DNA from: Oceanobacillus arenosus
GTDB lineage: Bacteria > Bacillota > Bacilli > Bacillales > Amphibacillaceae
Reading direction: 5' to 3'
NCBI RefSeq assembly: GCF_003369575.1
Contig: NZ_PIOC01000028.1
Coordinates: 34,430 to 98,429 of the forward strand
DNA length: 64,000 nucleotides
Within the stretch, counting starts at the first letter, position 1; each line of letters begins with the position of its first letter. A program made the position numbers and the translations under genes. Below the pieces are notes generated by a model. It had not been told where the DNA came from, did not search any database, and saw nothing but the letters and a program-made list of their open reading frames with translations. Below, in pieces: positions 1-8,167 of the stretch.

Positions 1-420
1 TACGTAATGGAAGAAATGCGTAAAGGCGGCTACAATCTTGGTGGAGAACAATCAGGGCATATTATTTTCTTAGACCACATTACAACTGGTGATGGAATGC
101 TTTCTGCAATCCAACTTGTGAATGTTATGAAGGAAACTGGTAAATCTCTATCCGAATTGGCTGGAGAGATGACCATCTTCCCGCAAGTATTAAAGAATGT
201 TCGAGTAACAGATAAAAACGAAGCATTAACAAGTCCTGTTATTTTAGACGAAATCGCAGCAGTTGAACGTGAGCTAGGCGATCTCGGCCGCGTACTTGTA
301 CGCCCTTCTGGAACCGAGCCACTCGTACGCGTAATGGTGGAAGCATCAACGAAAGAAGAATGCGACAAATATGTGGACCGAATCGTGAAGGTTACGGAGG
401 ATTTACTGGGATTTAAATAA
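1..420 (+). CDS. glmM: Phosphoglucosamine mutase, C-terminal part (cut by window edge)
   Basis: The reading frame is open from base 1, so this is the last ~139 residues of a protein that begins outside the window. It contains the sugar-binding GEQSGH motif and the C-terminal phosphate-binding loop [15 protein letters not shown], both diagnostic of GlmM-type alpha-D-phosphohexomutases. The family interconverts glucosamine-6-phosphate and glucosamine-1-phosphate in the cytoplasm, feeding UDP-GlcNAc and peptidoglycan synthesis. glmS, encoding the preceding pathway step, lies 4.7 kb downstream, as is common in Bacillaceae. A strong terminator follows 18 bp after the stop. The partial start is due only to the window boundary. 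Confidence 0.95.
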   Translation, partial: YVMEEMRKGGYNLGGEQSGHIIFLDHITTGDGMLSAIQLVNVMKETGKSLSELAGEMTIFPQVLKNVRVTDKNEALTSPVILDEIAAVERELGDLGRVLVRPSGTEPLVRVMVEASTKEECDKYVDRIVKVTEDLLGFK

Positions 421-437
421 TAATTGAAGCTAGAGCG

Positions 438-468
438 AAGGCCACTCCTGTTACGGGAGTGGCCTTTT
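438..468 (+). terminator. Intrinsic terminator of glmM
   Basis: An 11-bp perfect stem (AAGGCCACTCC with GGAGTGGCCTT, 7-nt loop) runs into TTTT, 18 bp after the glmM stop. Confidence 0.9.
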
Positions 469-497
469 GTGTGTATTGGGAGCTCAGGCTCGGGTGA

Positions 498-638
498 ATT
501 CTGACGGCGAGTGGGCGTGAAGTCGTTGAACTGCTCGCCAAGGAAGTCAAAGCCGGAATCATGGTAACCCATGATGAAAGTGTCCTTGATTTATGTGATC
601 GAATTGTTACGATTCGTGATGGAAAACTGGAAGAATAG
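498..638 (+). pseudogene. Remnant of an ABC transporter ATPase (C-terminal end only)
   Basis: In one frame this encodes GREVVELLAKEV, then IMVTHDESVLDL, then DRIVTIRDGKLEE and a stop at 636–638. That is the D-loop-to-C-terminus part of a LolD/MacB-type ABC ATPase, including the H-loop histidine in VTHD. A stop codon (495–497) lies immediately upstream in frame. There is no start codon, Walker A or signature motif, so only about 46 codons survive. A terminator directly follows, as expected for the end of a former operon gene. The assignment rests on motif recognition. Confidence 0.7.
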
Positions 639-651
639 ATCTTAAAGAACG

Positions 652-683
652 AACCCGGGAACGATACTGTTTCCCGGGTTTAA
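652..683 (+). terminator. Intrinsic terminator after the ABC remnant
   Basis: A perfect 10-bp stem, AACCCGGGAA with TTCCCGGGTT, and a short AT-rich tail. It lies 13 bp after the remnant's stop codon. Confidence 0.75.
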
Positions 684-730
684 TATTTATATTTATATTT
701 ATAGATGTAGGAGTTAGAAAGTAACAAAAA

Positions 731-933
731 CGAGCGAGAAAGTGTCAAATCGAGCGGGGAAATGTCTGAAACGAGCGAGCACACGGCGAAATCGAGCGGG
801 AAAATGTCTGAAACGAGCGGGCCCACGGCGAAATCGAGCGGGAAAATGTCTGAAACGAGCGGGCCCACGGCGAAATCGAGCGGGAAAATATCCGAAACGA
901 GCGACCCTCCACTTAAATCAAGCGTGAAAATAA
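731..933. repeat. Tandem array of a 42-bp GC-rich unit
   Basis: Units start at 747, 789, 831 and 873, with a partial fifth unit at 915 and a degenerate lead-in at 731. Each unit has two CGAGCG half-motifs: AAATCGAGCGGGAAAATGTC, then TGAAACGAGCGGGCCCACGG, then CG. The middle units are almost identical and the outer ones decay. Because 42 is divisible by three, several frames stay open across the array, but none has a proper start with a ribosome binding site. The array is clearly more GC-rich than its surroundings. Confidence 0.9.
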
Positions 934-953
934 CCTTCCCCTATATCAATTTC

Positions 954-981
954 AAAGTTAAACAAACGTTTGTTTGACTTT
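954..981. promoter_or_regulatory. Palindrome AAACAAACGTTTGTTT (copy 1 of 3)
   Basis: A perfect 16-bp core palindrome (960–975) is extended by AAAGT/ACTTT arms to 28 bp with one mismatched pair. It looks like a TetR-type operator. Related copies lie at 3361 and 33467. No dedicated regulator gene is adjacent, and the nearest gene begins about 250 bp downstream. Confidence 0.6.
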
Positions 982-1230
982 AAATACGCAGTTGCACAAG
1001 GATACATCATACTTCATTCCTATCATCAATCCTCACAAACATCGAATCACAAAGCTCATGATACGCGCCCCTCTCCTACGAAACCTTTTATAGTGGTTGT
1101 ACCAAATTTCAAGCAAACGTTGCCATCTGCTCCCTGTTAATATGTTATACTAAAAATTGTAAAACAGGTAATATTCAAATATTACACAAAAATCTAGACC
1201 ATAGACAGATTAATGAGGGGAGAAATGATG

Positions 1231-3024
1231 ATGATACAATTTCCGAAACCAACCGTGGAGCAGTTCTTTCGTACGTATGTTATATCTGATTTTGCTGTAA
1301 GTAGTGATGACAAGCGGCTAATATTTAGCTCAAATTTAAATGGCAAGATGAATTTGTGGGCAATAAATTTAGGTGAAAACAATTTTCCATATTTATTCGC
1401 ACACCATGATGAACAAACAAGTTTTATTCAATTTGATCCGGAAAATCGGTATGTTTTAGCTGGTTATGATAATGATGGTGATGAAAACGATCAAATTTAT
1501 GTGATTCCGAGTGATGGTGGTTTGCCACAGCCACTAATAACAGGTGAAGCGGAAGAAAAATATTATTTCTCCCATCTAAGTAAGGATGGAAAACGCATTT
1601 ATTATATGACTTCTAAGGGAAACCCATCATTTCTTAATACACATGTACGGGGCTTGGAAGATAACTCGGATACATTATTAAATCAGGGAGAGATCTCACC
1701 AACGGAATTAGCGGCAGTATCTGATAATGAAAAGGCTTTTGTTTATTTGCGTTCTTTTGCAAATACATATGTGATAGGTTTTGTAAAAGTAGGAGCGGAA
1801 ACACTAAACCTTACACCTAAACCGGATGTAGTTCATGTCACATTCGATCCCATTTTTACTGATGATAATACAATCTACTTTATTACCGATTACGAAAGTG
1901 AATATAGTTATGTGGCAAAATTCGATCTAGCTGCTAAAGTATTTACTACGGTTGTAACGATTGAGAATGAAAGTGTACAAACATTGAAATGGGATAAGTA
2001 TCATAATGCATTCTACTTAGTCACAGAAAAAGGCGTAACCGATGTATTGTATCGCTATTCATTAGAGACGGGAGATTTTGAAGCGTTATCAGTACCGATC
2101 GATACAATTGATAAACTAGCTATTACAAAATCTGGTAATCTCTATGTTCTCGGAAGAAGTACAACCGTTCCAACGAATATTTATCAATCTCCGGATGGTA
2201 AGGGATGGAAGCAGCTTACAGATAATCGGGTACTTGGCTTAACCAGGGATGATATGGTCGAGCCTGATGTTGTTTCCTATCCATCATATGATGGAATGGA
2301 AATTGAAGCATTATTATTTAGGGCAAAGCAAGAGAATGATAATGGGTACACAATTTTTTGGCCGCATGGCGGTCCACAGGCAGCAGAAAGAAAACAATTT
2401 CGTTCCATGTTTCAATGTTTTCTCAATCGCGGCTATACGATTTTTGCACCTAACTTCCGAGGGAGTACTGGCTATGGCTCATCCTTTGTAAAACTAGTAG
2501 AGCAGGACTGGGGGGAGGGACCAAGATTAGATAATGTTGCTGGAATCGAGTGGCTATTTGAAAATAATATTACGGACAAAGATAAGTTATTCTTAGTTGG
2601 CGGTAGCTATGGCGGTTATATGGCATTATTGTTGCATGGACGTCATCCGGAATACTTTAAAGCTGTGATTGATATTTTTGGCCCGTCCGATTTATTCACT
2701 TTCGTTAATTCCGTTCCACCGCATTGGAAACCGATTATGGATCGTTGGATTGGAGATCCTGAACGGGATAAAGAGCGGTTTATTAAGGACTCCCCAATTA
2801 CTTATTTGGATAGTATGACGAAGCCGATGCTTGTTATCCAGGGGGCAAAGGATCCACGAGTTGTGAAGGCAGAATCAGATCAAATTGTCGCAAAGCTCAA
2901 GGAAAAAGGAAGAGATGTAGAATACTTCGTCATGGAAGATGAAGGGCATGGATTCTCTAAGAAAGAGAATGAAATTAAAGTATACACTCTAATGCTTGAA
3001 TTTATGGAGAAGCATCAAGGGTAA
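1231..3024 (+). CDS. S9 family (prolyl oligopeptidase/acylaminoacyl-type) serine peptidase
   Basis: A cytosolic peptidase of about 597 residues. An N-terminal beta-propeller-like region (residues ~1–350) precedes an alpha/beta-hydrolase domain. The catalytic triad can be read directly: Ser459 in GGSYGGY, Asp541 in QGAKDPRV and His573 in DEGHGF. An HGGPQA oxyanion motif lies upstream. Four in-frame ATGs exist (1213, 1225, 1228, 1231); the AGGGGAG at 1216–1222 fits best with 1231, giving an MIQFPKP start. The gene stands alone between its own upstream region and a terminator. The specific substrate cannot be deduced; the family cleaves short peptides. Confidence 0.93.
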   Translation: MIQFPKPTVEQFFRTYVISDFAVSSDDKRLIFSSNLNGKMNLWAINLGENNFPYLFAHHDEQTSFIQFDPENRYVLAGYDNDGDENDQIYVIPSDGGLPQPLITGEAEEKYYFSHLSKDGKRIYYMTSKGNPSFLNTHVRGLEDNSDTLLNQGEISPTELAAVSDNEKAFVYLRSFANTYVIGFVKVGAETLNLTPKPDVVHVTFDPIFTDDNTIYFITDYESEYSYVAKFDLAAKVFTTVVTIENESVQTLKWDKYHNAFYLVTEKGVTDVLYRYSLETGDFEALSVPIDTIDKLAITKSGNLYVLGRSTTVPTNIYQSPDGKGWKQLTDNRVLGLTRDDMVEPDVVSYPSYDGMEIEALLFRAKQENDNGYTIFWPHGGPQAAERKQFRSMFQCFLNRGYTIFAPNFRGSTGYGSSFVKLVEQDWGEGPRLDNVAGIEWLFENNITDKDKLFLVGGSYGGYMALLLHGRHPEYFKAVIDIFGPSDLFTFVNSVPPHWKPIMDRWIGDPERDKERFIKDSPITYLDSMTKPMLVIQGAKDPRVVKAESDQIVAKLKEKGRDVEYFVMEDEGHGFSKKENEIKVYTLMLEFMEKHQG

Positions 3025-3064
3025 GTATAAATAGAGTCACTAAGGATAAATATACGAAATTTTT

Positions 3065-3096
3065 CCCCTTTGGAATTTTATCTAAAGGGGCATTTT
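3065..3096 (+). terminator. Intrinsic terminator of the S9 peptidase gene
   Basis: Stem CCCCTTT/AAAGGGG with a 12-nt loop, followed by CATTTTTT. Its stem and loop nearly match the terminator downstream of glmS at 7060. Confidence 0.85.
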
Positions 3097-3360
3097 TTAT
3101 AACTAGCATAGTTATCCATAAAAATAACTTTGTAACGAGGCAGATGATTGAATCCTAAAGGAAGGGTGATTTTAGTAGGTGGTCATGCATCTACTAATCA
3201 GAAATCGTTACTAACAAATATCACTATTATCGAAAAGCTTGATGGACGATTTGCCAAGTGATAAAAACCGCACGGAAAGCATCATAATATGAATTCAATG
3301 CGGACTTTTTAATTAACGTAAACATAAGAAATACAGCTATATTATACGTTCTTAGCAAAT
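3097..3360. other. Intergenic region, no convincing gene
   Basis: The only coding-like trace is a 31-codon GTG-started frame at 3166–3261 (+) reading VILVGGHASTNQKSLL then TNITIIEKLDGRFAK. Its AAGGAAG is too close to the GTG to be a good ribosome binding site. It could be the tail of a decayed gene and is left unassigned. Confidence 0.5.
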
Positions 3361-3378
3361 CAAACAAGCGTTTGTTTG
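3361..3378. promoter_or_regulatory. Palindrome CAAACAAGCGTTTGTTTG (copy 2 of 3)
   Basis: An 18-bp inverted repeat with one mismatch, closely related to the copies at 954 and 33467. It sits 8 bp beyond the stop of the minus-strand GNAT gene, so a classical promoter-operator role is not obvious. Confidence 0.55.
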
Positions 3379-3386
3379 ACAATTAC

Positions 3387-3851
3387 CTAACGTATACCCT
3401 TCCTTACAAACTCCCGTTCCAGCTTAAATCCCAATCTCTTATAAAAATCCCGTGCGTGTTCATTCCGAATCCAATAATCGAGCTCAATACAAGCCGCTCT
3501 TTCTTCTTTTGCAATTTGTTCAATTCTTTGCATGAGCGCATAGCCATATCCTTTTCCTTGCGCCGCTTCGATAATGCTGATTTGATGCACATATAAGCAT
3601 TTATAAGCCTTCTTAAACGGTGTTCTTGACCGATCCTGGATTTCAAAGAATATAAATCCTTTGTTTTCCCCACCATCTTCTAAAATTAAGAAAGTGAATC
3701 CTTCATAGGAAACAATATCCCTAAACTCCTCTACCATAGCCTCAGAATGATAAGGAACGAAATACTCAGGATACATCTTCACATGCAAATTCTGAACCGT
3801 TTGATTTAACCTAGCTAACTTCTTAGGATCCTTTGAAGGGAATATCTTCAT
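3387..3851 (-). CDS. GNAT family N-acetyltransferase
   Basis: A 154-residue protein from ATG 3851, which has GGGGAGCGAGG immediately upstream; a longer frame to 3905 lacks a ribosome binding site. The acetyl-CoA-binding motif A can be recognised around VHQISIIEAAQGKGYGYALMQ, followed by ELDYWIRNEHARDFYKRLGF, the typical motif B / beta-5 end of GNAT enzymes. The family transfers acetyl from acetyl-CoA to an amine; the acceptor is unknown. Monocistronic on the minus strand. Confidence 0.88.
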   Translation of the reverse strand: MKIFPSKDPKKLARLNQTVQNLHVKMYPEYFVPYHSEAMVEEFRDIVSYEGFTFLILEDGGENKGFIFFEIQDRSRTPFKKAYKCLYVHQISIIEAAQGKGYGYALMQRIEQIAKEERAACIELDYWIRNEHARDFYKRLGFKLEREFVRKGIR

Positions 3852-3973
3852 TTCCTCGCTCCCCAATCTATAAAATATACACTTAGTGTTACATAGCATA
3901 TTCATTTAGCGAATAACATTATAACTTGAAAATTCCAACTAATAAAGGTAATGTTAATTTGGGGGGTATCTTC

Positions 3974-4531
3974 ATGAGAAAAACTTTATGGATTGTTATC
4001 GCTTCAGTTGGAACGATCGTCATTGGATTGTTTGCATATCTGTTAATTTCTGATATATACAATGGGGCAGCTATGGACAAGGCAGATAAGCATGCGCAAG
4101 GTAAAAACGATGCGTCACTAGAAGAATTGAGAACAGAAATACAAGGGAAGATTACTGAGGAGCAATTACAGCAATATAAAGATGAGGGTCTAAATCCGTT
4201 CGGACAGAAGACAGGTATGACTGAATTAACTACAGATTTCTATAACGAATATATTCATGGAATGTCGCACCAGAAAGTAAGGGCAGAAAAGAAATGGGGC
4301 TATTATGAAATTCATCCAGACCGGGTTAAATGGCTGTTAGAGGGATTAGATGTGGTTGAAATTGCTAATGAAACTACTTATCGCGATATTCTAGAACGAT
4401 GGGACAAGGGCGATTTTTCCAGAGTAGATCAGGATCACAACGCAATTTGGCAAATCCAAAACGGAACCGTTGGCAAGGCCACAGGTATTTTATCGCCGGG
4501 AGAGGAGCAGGAATACATCGATAGCCAATAA
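3974..4531 (+). CDS. DUF6241-like membrane-anchored protein
   Basis: 185 residues from ATG 3974, chosen because a GGGGGG ribosome binding site lies 7–8 bp upstream. One N-terminal membrane segment (residues ~5–27) or uncleaved signal anchor is followed by an extracytoplasmic, charged region. The segment containing YIHGMSHQKVRAEKKWGYY and a C-terminal ILSPGEEQEYIDSQ resembles Bacillus proteins annotated as DUF6241. That family assignment comes from memory. No catalytic motif is visible and the function is unknown. It lies just upstream of the glmS promoter and is not co-transcribed with it. Confidence 0.75.
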   Translation: MRKTLWIVIASVGTIVIGLFAYLLISDIYNGAAMDKADKHAQGKNDASLEELRTEIQGKITEEQLQQYKDEGLNPFGQKTGMTELTTDFYNEYIHGMSHQKVRAEKKWGYYEIHPDRVKWLLEGLDVVEIANETTYRDILERWDKGDFSRVDQDHNAIWQIQNGTVGKATGILSPGEEQEYIDSQ

Positions 4532-4598
4532 ATAATAGGCGCTTTTGATGATCAAGAATAGCCTTCGATTCATAAAATAGTAGGGTACACGAAAGTTA

Positions 4599-4628
4599 TT
4601 GACCAAAATATCCTTTTTCGTGTAAAAT
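4599..4628 (+). promoter_or_regulatory. Predicted sigma-A promoter of the glmS ribozyme transcript
   Basis: TTGACC, an 18-bp spacer and TAAAAT. It lies about 100 bp upstream of the ribozyme cleavage site and is the best match in the interval. Confidence 0.6.
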
Positions 4629-4724
4629 GAATAGTGCTTGCTGAAACTCTCTTGGTTTTATTGGGGAATAAGTGGCAAGTACTTTTATTCAAAGATAGAA
4701 AGGAGCATAGAAGGTAGTAAATTA

Positions 4725-4889
4725 TATAGCGCCAGGACTATTTTCTGACCGGAATTTGAAAATAGTTGACGAGGTGGGGGTTATCGAAAGATTCGGCGGA
4801 TGCCTCCCAACTGCACATCTCAGTTGATTGGTTTTGTTCTAAAAACAATAAGGCGACTTATTGGACAAAGGAATAAAACAAGATGTAAA
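4725..4889 (+). ncRNA. glmS ribozyme/riboswitch
   Basis: The leader carries the invariant glmS ribozyme core: AGCGCCAGGACT at 4728, with cleavage expected between A4728 and G4729; GTTGACGAGGTGGGGGTTAT at 4765; TTCGGCGGATGCCTCCC at 4792; and the P3/P4 helices up to about 4889. In this established class glucosamine-6-phosphate is the cofactor for self-cleavage, which destabilises the glmS mRNA and closes a feedback loop. It sits about 200 bp upstream of the glmS start. A small GGGGC/GCCCC hairpin (4908–4925) and a copy of a dispersed repeat separate it from the coding region. Confidence 0.95.
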
Positions 4890-4965
4890 AAAAACAAACA
4901 CGAGAAAGGGGCAGCAAGACGCCCCATATGAAGTAAGTTCGTATATTTCAATATAGGTTCGTTTT

Positions 4966-5062
4966 GGCAGTTAAGAAAGTATTAGAACTTTCTTAACTAG
5001 CATAAGTGCAACTAAAGCTGTCACCCCCAAGACGTGGTGACAACTTAGTTTTCTAATCTGCC
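4966..5062 (+). repeat. Dispersed hairpin repeat, family A, copy 1 (in glmS leader)
   Basis: A 97-bp element bounded by inverted ends (GGCAGTTAAGAAA... and ...TTTTCTAATCTGCC). It contains two hairpins: TAAGAAAGT with ACTTTCTTA, and AACTAAAGCTGTCACC with GGTGACAACTTAGTT. The conserved centre is ATAAGTGCAACTAA then GCTGTCAC. Related copies lie at 29826 and 49382 with a fragment at 47643. Here it lies between the ribozyme and the glmS ribosome binding site, so it is transcribed in the leader. Confidence 0.85.
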
Positions 5063-5084
5063 CCTCTTATAGGAGGACAAAACT

Positions 5085-6887
5085 ATGTGCGGAATTGTAG
5101 GTTATATTGGAAATAAGGATTCAAAAGGAATTTTATTAAATGGACTTGAAAAATTAGAATATCGCGGCTATGACTCAGCTGGAATCGCAACGCTAAATGA
5201 AGATGGTGTGAAACTAACGAAGGTTAAAGGACGAATTGCAGTACTTCGCGAAAGTGTCGATGAATCTGTTTATGCAACAATGGGGATTGGTCATACACGC
5301 TGGGCAACGCATGGTGTGCCAAGTGTAATGAATGCACATCCACATCAAGCAGCATCTGGTCGTTTTACACTTGTTCATAATGGTGTAATCGAAAACTATC
5401 AAGATTTGAAAAAAGAATTCTTAAGCGATGTTGCTTTCGTTAGCGAAACGGATACAGAAGTTATCGTGCAATTAATTGAAAAACTTTATGATAAATACCA
5501 AGATACTGCAGAGGCATTTCGCCAAACAATGGGTCTTCTAAAAGGCTCATATGCGATTGCAATGATTGATGCAGAAGATCATGACACATTATATGTATCA
5601 AAGAATAAAAGTCCGTTATTAGTAGGCCTAGGTGAAGGGTTTAATGTGGTAGCGAGTGACGCAATGGCAACATTGAAAGAAACTGATCAATATTTGGAAA
5701 TTTACGATCAGGAAATCGTTCTTGTAAACCGCAGCTTTGTTGAAGTACAAACATTGAGTGGAACAGTTGTTGACCGTAAACCTTACACAGCAAAAATTGA
5801 TGCAGGTGACATTGAAAAAGGTACGTATGCACACTATATGTTGAAGGAAATTGATGAACAGCCTTTCGTGATGCGTAATATCATCAAGGAATATCAAGAC
5901 GAAAACAATCAATTGAAGCTTGACGCAGATATTCGTAAAGCAATGCAGGCAGTCGACCGTATTTATATTATTGCTGCAGGCACAAGTTATCATGCAGGAT
6001 TAGTTGGAAAAGAACTTCTTGAAAAATTAGCAAATATTCCAGCTGAAGTGCATGTTGCAAGTGAATTTTCATATAATATGCCATTGTTATCAGATAAACC
6101 ATTATTTATCTTCCTTTCACAAAGTGGAGAAACAGCTGATAGCCGTGCAGTTTTAGTAAAAATTAAAGAATTGGGACATCCGGCATTAACAATTACAAAT
6201 GTACCAGGATCAACCCTTTCTCGTGAAGCAGATTACACATTGCATTTATTTGCTGGACCAGAAATTGCGGTAGCATCAACAAAAGCATATACAGCACAAA
6301 TCGCAGTATTGGCAATCCTGGCAGTAGATACTGCAAAGGCAAAAGGCCTGGAATTAGGATTTGACTTGATTCAAGAGCTTGCCATTGTTGCGAATGCAAT
6401 GGAAGTATTAACCGATCAAAAGGAAACAATGGAAGAATTAGCTAAAGATTATTTAGCAACAGCACGCAATGCATTCTTCATCGGCAGAAGCGCGGACTAC
6501 AATGTTTGTGTTGAAGGTGCATTGAAATTAAAAGAGGTTTCTTATATCCAAGCAGAAGGATTTGCTGGGGGAGAATTGAAGCATGGAACAATTGCTTTAA
6601 TTGAAGAAGGAACACCTATTATCGCACTAGCAACACAAGAAAATGTAAACTACGCTATCCGTAGCAATGTACAGGAAGTGGTTTCCCGTGGTGCAAATGC
6701 CATGGTGATCAGCATGAAGGGCCTAGAGCAGGATACAGATGCATTTGTTCTGCCACATGTGCATGAAATGCTAACACCGTTAGTAAGTGTTGTGCCATTA
6801 CAATTATTGGCATACTATGCTGCATTGCAACTTGATCGTGACGTTGATAAGCCACGTAATTTGGCAAAATCTGTTACTGTTGAGTAG
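5085..6887 (+). CDS. glmS: Glutamine–fructose-6-phosphate aminotransferase (isomerizing)
   Basis: 600 residues, the standard length. The N-terminal class II glutamine amidotransferase domain starts MCGIVGYIG, with Cys2 as nucleophile after Met1 removal, and includes [11 protein letters not shown] and HNGVIENY. Two SIS sugar-isomerase domains follow, with SQSGETADS and STKAYTAQ motifs, and the C-terminus ends [13 protein letters not shown] as in other GlmS proteins. It makes glucosamine-6-phosphate from fructose-6-phosphate and glutamine, the first step of amino-sugar and cell-wall precursor synthesis. The start has an AGGAGG site at 5072. Regulation is by the upstream ribozyme. Confidence 0.98.
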   Translation: MCGIVGYIGNKDSKGILLNGLEKLEYRGYDSAGIATLNEDGVKLTKVKGRIAVLRESVDESVYATMGIGHTRWATHGVPSVMNAHPHQAASGRFTLVHNGVIENYQDLKKEFLSDVAFVSETDTEVIVQLIEKLYDKYQDTAEAFRQTMGLLKGSYAIAMIDAEDHDTLYVSKNKSPLLVGLGEGFNVVASDAMATLKETDQYLEIYDQEIVLVNRSFVEVQTLSGTVVDRKPYTAKIDAGDIEKGTYAHYMLKEIDEQPFVMRNIIKEYQDENNQLKLDADIRKAMQAVDRIYIIAAGTSYHAGLVGKELLEKLANIPAEVHVASEFSYNMPLLSDKPLFIFLSQSGETADSRAVLVKIKELGHPALTITNVPGSTLSREADYTLHLFAGPEIAVASTKAYTAQIAVLAILAVDTAKAKGLELGFDLIQELAIVANAMEVLTDQKETMEELAKDYLATARNAFFIGRSADYNVCVEGALKLKEVSYIQAEGFAGGELKHGTIALIEEGTPIIALATQENVNYAIRSNVQEVVSRGANAMVISMKGLEQDTDAFVLPHVHEMLTPLVSVVPLQLLAYYAALQLDRDVDKPRNLAKSVTVE

Positions 6888-7059
6888 GATTTGGAGTGTT
6901 GGAATAATCTTGTGTTCGCAAACATTATTGTTGGTAACTAGACATTAATGTTGGAAACTCTCTAATAAATGAAGTAGTTCGCAATGTATGTAGAGAATTG
7001 AAGAAAGAATTGTGGATATTAAATAAAGTCGCGACGTTTATAAAAAAGTTGCGAAGCAT

Positions 7060-7093
7060 CACCCCTTTGGATTTTTATCTAAAGGGGTGTTTC
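7060..7093 (+). terminator. Intrinsic terminator downstream of glmS
   Basis: Stem CACCCCTTT/AAAGGGGTG and a T-rich tail, 170 bp after the glmS stop. The rest of 6888–7188 shows no gene. Confidence 0.8.
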
Positions 7094-7188
7094 GTTGTAA
7101 AAGGACTTACTTAATTAAGTAGTTAGTGTAGAATGAATTTAAAGAAATAATTTAAATAACATATGAGAGTTTGTGAACAAATGTACTT

Positions 7189-7212
7189 AACGGGGCAGGT
7201 TAATTTAATAAG
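7189..7212 (+). repeat. AACGGGGCAGG leader motif, copy 1
   Basis: AACGGGGCAGGTTAATTTAA then TAAG, directly upstream of the ribosome binding site of a small membrane protein gene. A near-identical copy is at 7470, before the next small gene. Confidence 0.6.
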
Positions 7213-7226
7213 GGGGAGGAAATAAA

Positions 7227-7424
7227 GTGTTTAAATCCGAGATTGCAAATAGAATAACATCATTGGTTGGATTTTGGATAATTGTATTTATTGCATTGTT
7301 TAAACTTGTAGATGGCCCAATATCTCCAATGTTTTGGATCTTAGTGGTTGGAATGACTGCTTTTGATTTATATGGAATCATAAATTATTATATGAAGAAA
7401 AATAGGGATGACTCACTAAATTAA
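7227..7424 (+). CDS. Small two-pass membrane protein, function unknown
   Basis: 65 residues from GTG 7227, preceded by a strong GGGGGAGG at 7212–7219. Two hydrophobic segments (residues ~10–28 and ~33–55) and a basic tail suggest a helical-hairpin membrane protein. I do not recognise a family. A second small membrane gene follows, and both are preceded by an AACGGGGCAGG motif and followed by AACTGGTGC, as if they belong to a lineage-specific family of small genes. Confidence 0.65.
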   Translation: MFKSEIANRITSLVGFWIIVFIALFKLVDGPISPMFWILVVGMTAFDLYGIINYYMKKNRDDSLN

Positions 7425-7469
7425 CTGGTGCATTAGTTGAAGATGAGATCGAATGGCAGCTATTATGCT

Positions 7470-7494
7470 AACGGGGCAGGATAGTGTAATAAGG
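7470..7494 (+). repeat. AACGGGGCAGG leader motif, copy 2
   Basis: AACGGGGCAGGATAGTGTAA then TAAGG, about 105 bp before the start of the following small membrane gene. It matches copy 1 at 7189. Confidence 0.6.
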
Positions 7495-7576
7495 ATATAT
7501 TACTGAATATTGAAATATTTTAGCGATTATATTCGTATGTATAAGTAAGTTAAATTAATTCAGGGGGGGTTGCTTT

Positions 7577-7972
7577 ATTAAAAGGTTCTTATATTATTTC
7601 GGTTGGACAGTCGTTATTGGATTTATCATTTTCTTGGGAACTAAATATCAGATTCGAGTAGAAGAAGAAGCCCGTAATAATTATGAAATAATTCCTATTT
7701 TCTTATTCGGAACAATATTTCCAATCGTTATAGGACTCTTTCTAAGATTACCCAAGTTGATAATTGAAATTAAACAGAATAAACAATGGACATTTGACTG
7801 GATAAAATTTATTGCGATTGCACTACCGACTCTCTATATAATATCAATGTCGATCTTACCATTAGGAGGCTCCATAAAAATACCAGAATATATGATAAAT
7901 GGAAATCCAACTATTCTAATAATTGCTGGTACTGTTTTTGGATTTACCTTATTGGATAGTTTAAAGAAATAA
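7577..7972 (+). CDS. Four-segment membrane protein with an apparent ATT start codon
   Basis: The coding frame is continuous from 7559 to 7972. The natural start by context is ATT at 7577, 7 bp after a G7 Shine-Dalgarno tract (7563–7569). This gives 131 residues: a first membrane segment in LYYFGWTVVIGFIIFLG, then segments at ~37–55, ~73–92 and ~108–125. The first conventional in-frame start is TTG 7634, which would delete the first membrane helix and has no ribosome binding site. The gene may use a rare ATT start or may have lost its ATG by one base change. Function unknown; no family recognised. Confidence 0.55.
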   Translation: MKRFLYYFGWTVVIGFIIFLGTKYQIRVEEEARNNYEIIPIFLFGTIFPIVIGLFLRLPKLIIEIKQNKQWTFDWIKFIAIALPTLYIISMSILPLGGSIKIPEYMINGNPTILIIAGTVFGFTLLDSLKK

Positions 7973-8167
7973 GGCTATTTAACTGGTGCGTTAATTCAAG
8001 GACGATTAACGCTATTTTATGTAGAAGATATTTTACTAAAGAGGGAGTTTAGTTGAATAACAATAAGTAGTGCGATACTTAAATAGCTGCTGTTAACTTA
8101 CAGACTTTTTCTTTCAGCATTTTAAGTTACAATTATTAAGAAAGTTCAGATGAAATGAGGGTTATAA

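Noticed and set aside
30-572. 180-residue minus-strand ORF spanning the glmM end
   Set aside because: It lies antisense to glmM and the ABC remnant, crosses the glmM terminator, and has no ribosome binding site or recognisable product.
680-977. Three overlapping short ORFs on both strands
   Set aside because: They are open only because the 42-bp tandem unit is a multiple of three. None has a ribosome binding site and the peptides are pure repeat translation.
3166-3261. 31-codon GTG-started frame ending in DGRFAK
   Set aside because: Protein-like, but the purine tract is too close to the GTG and no family is recognised. It is noted only within the intergenic entry.
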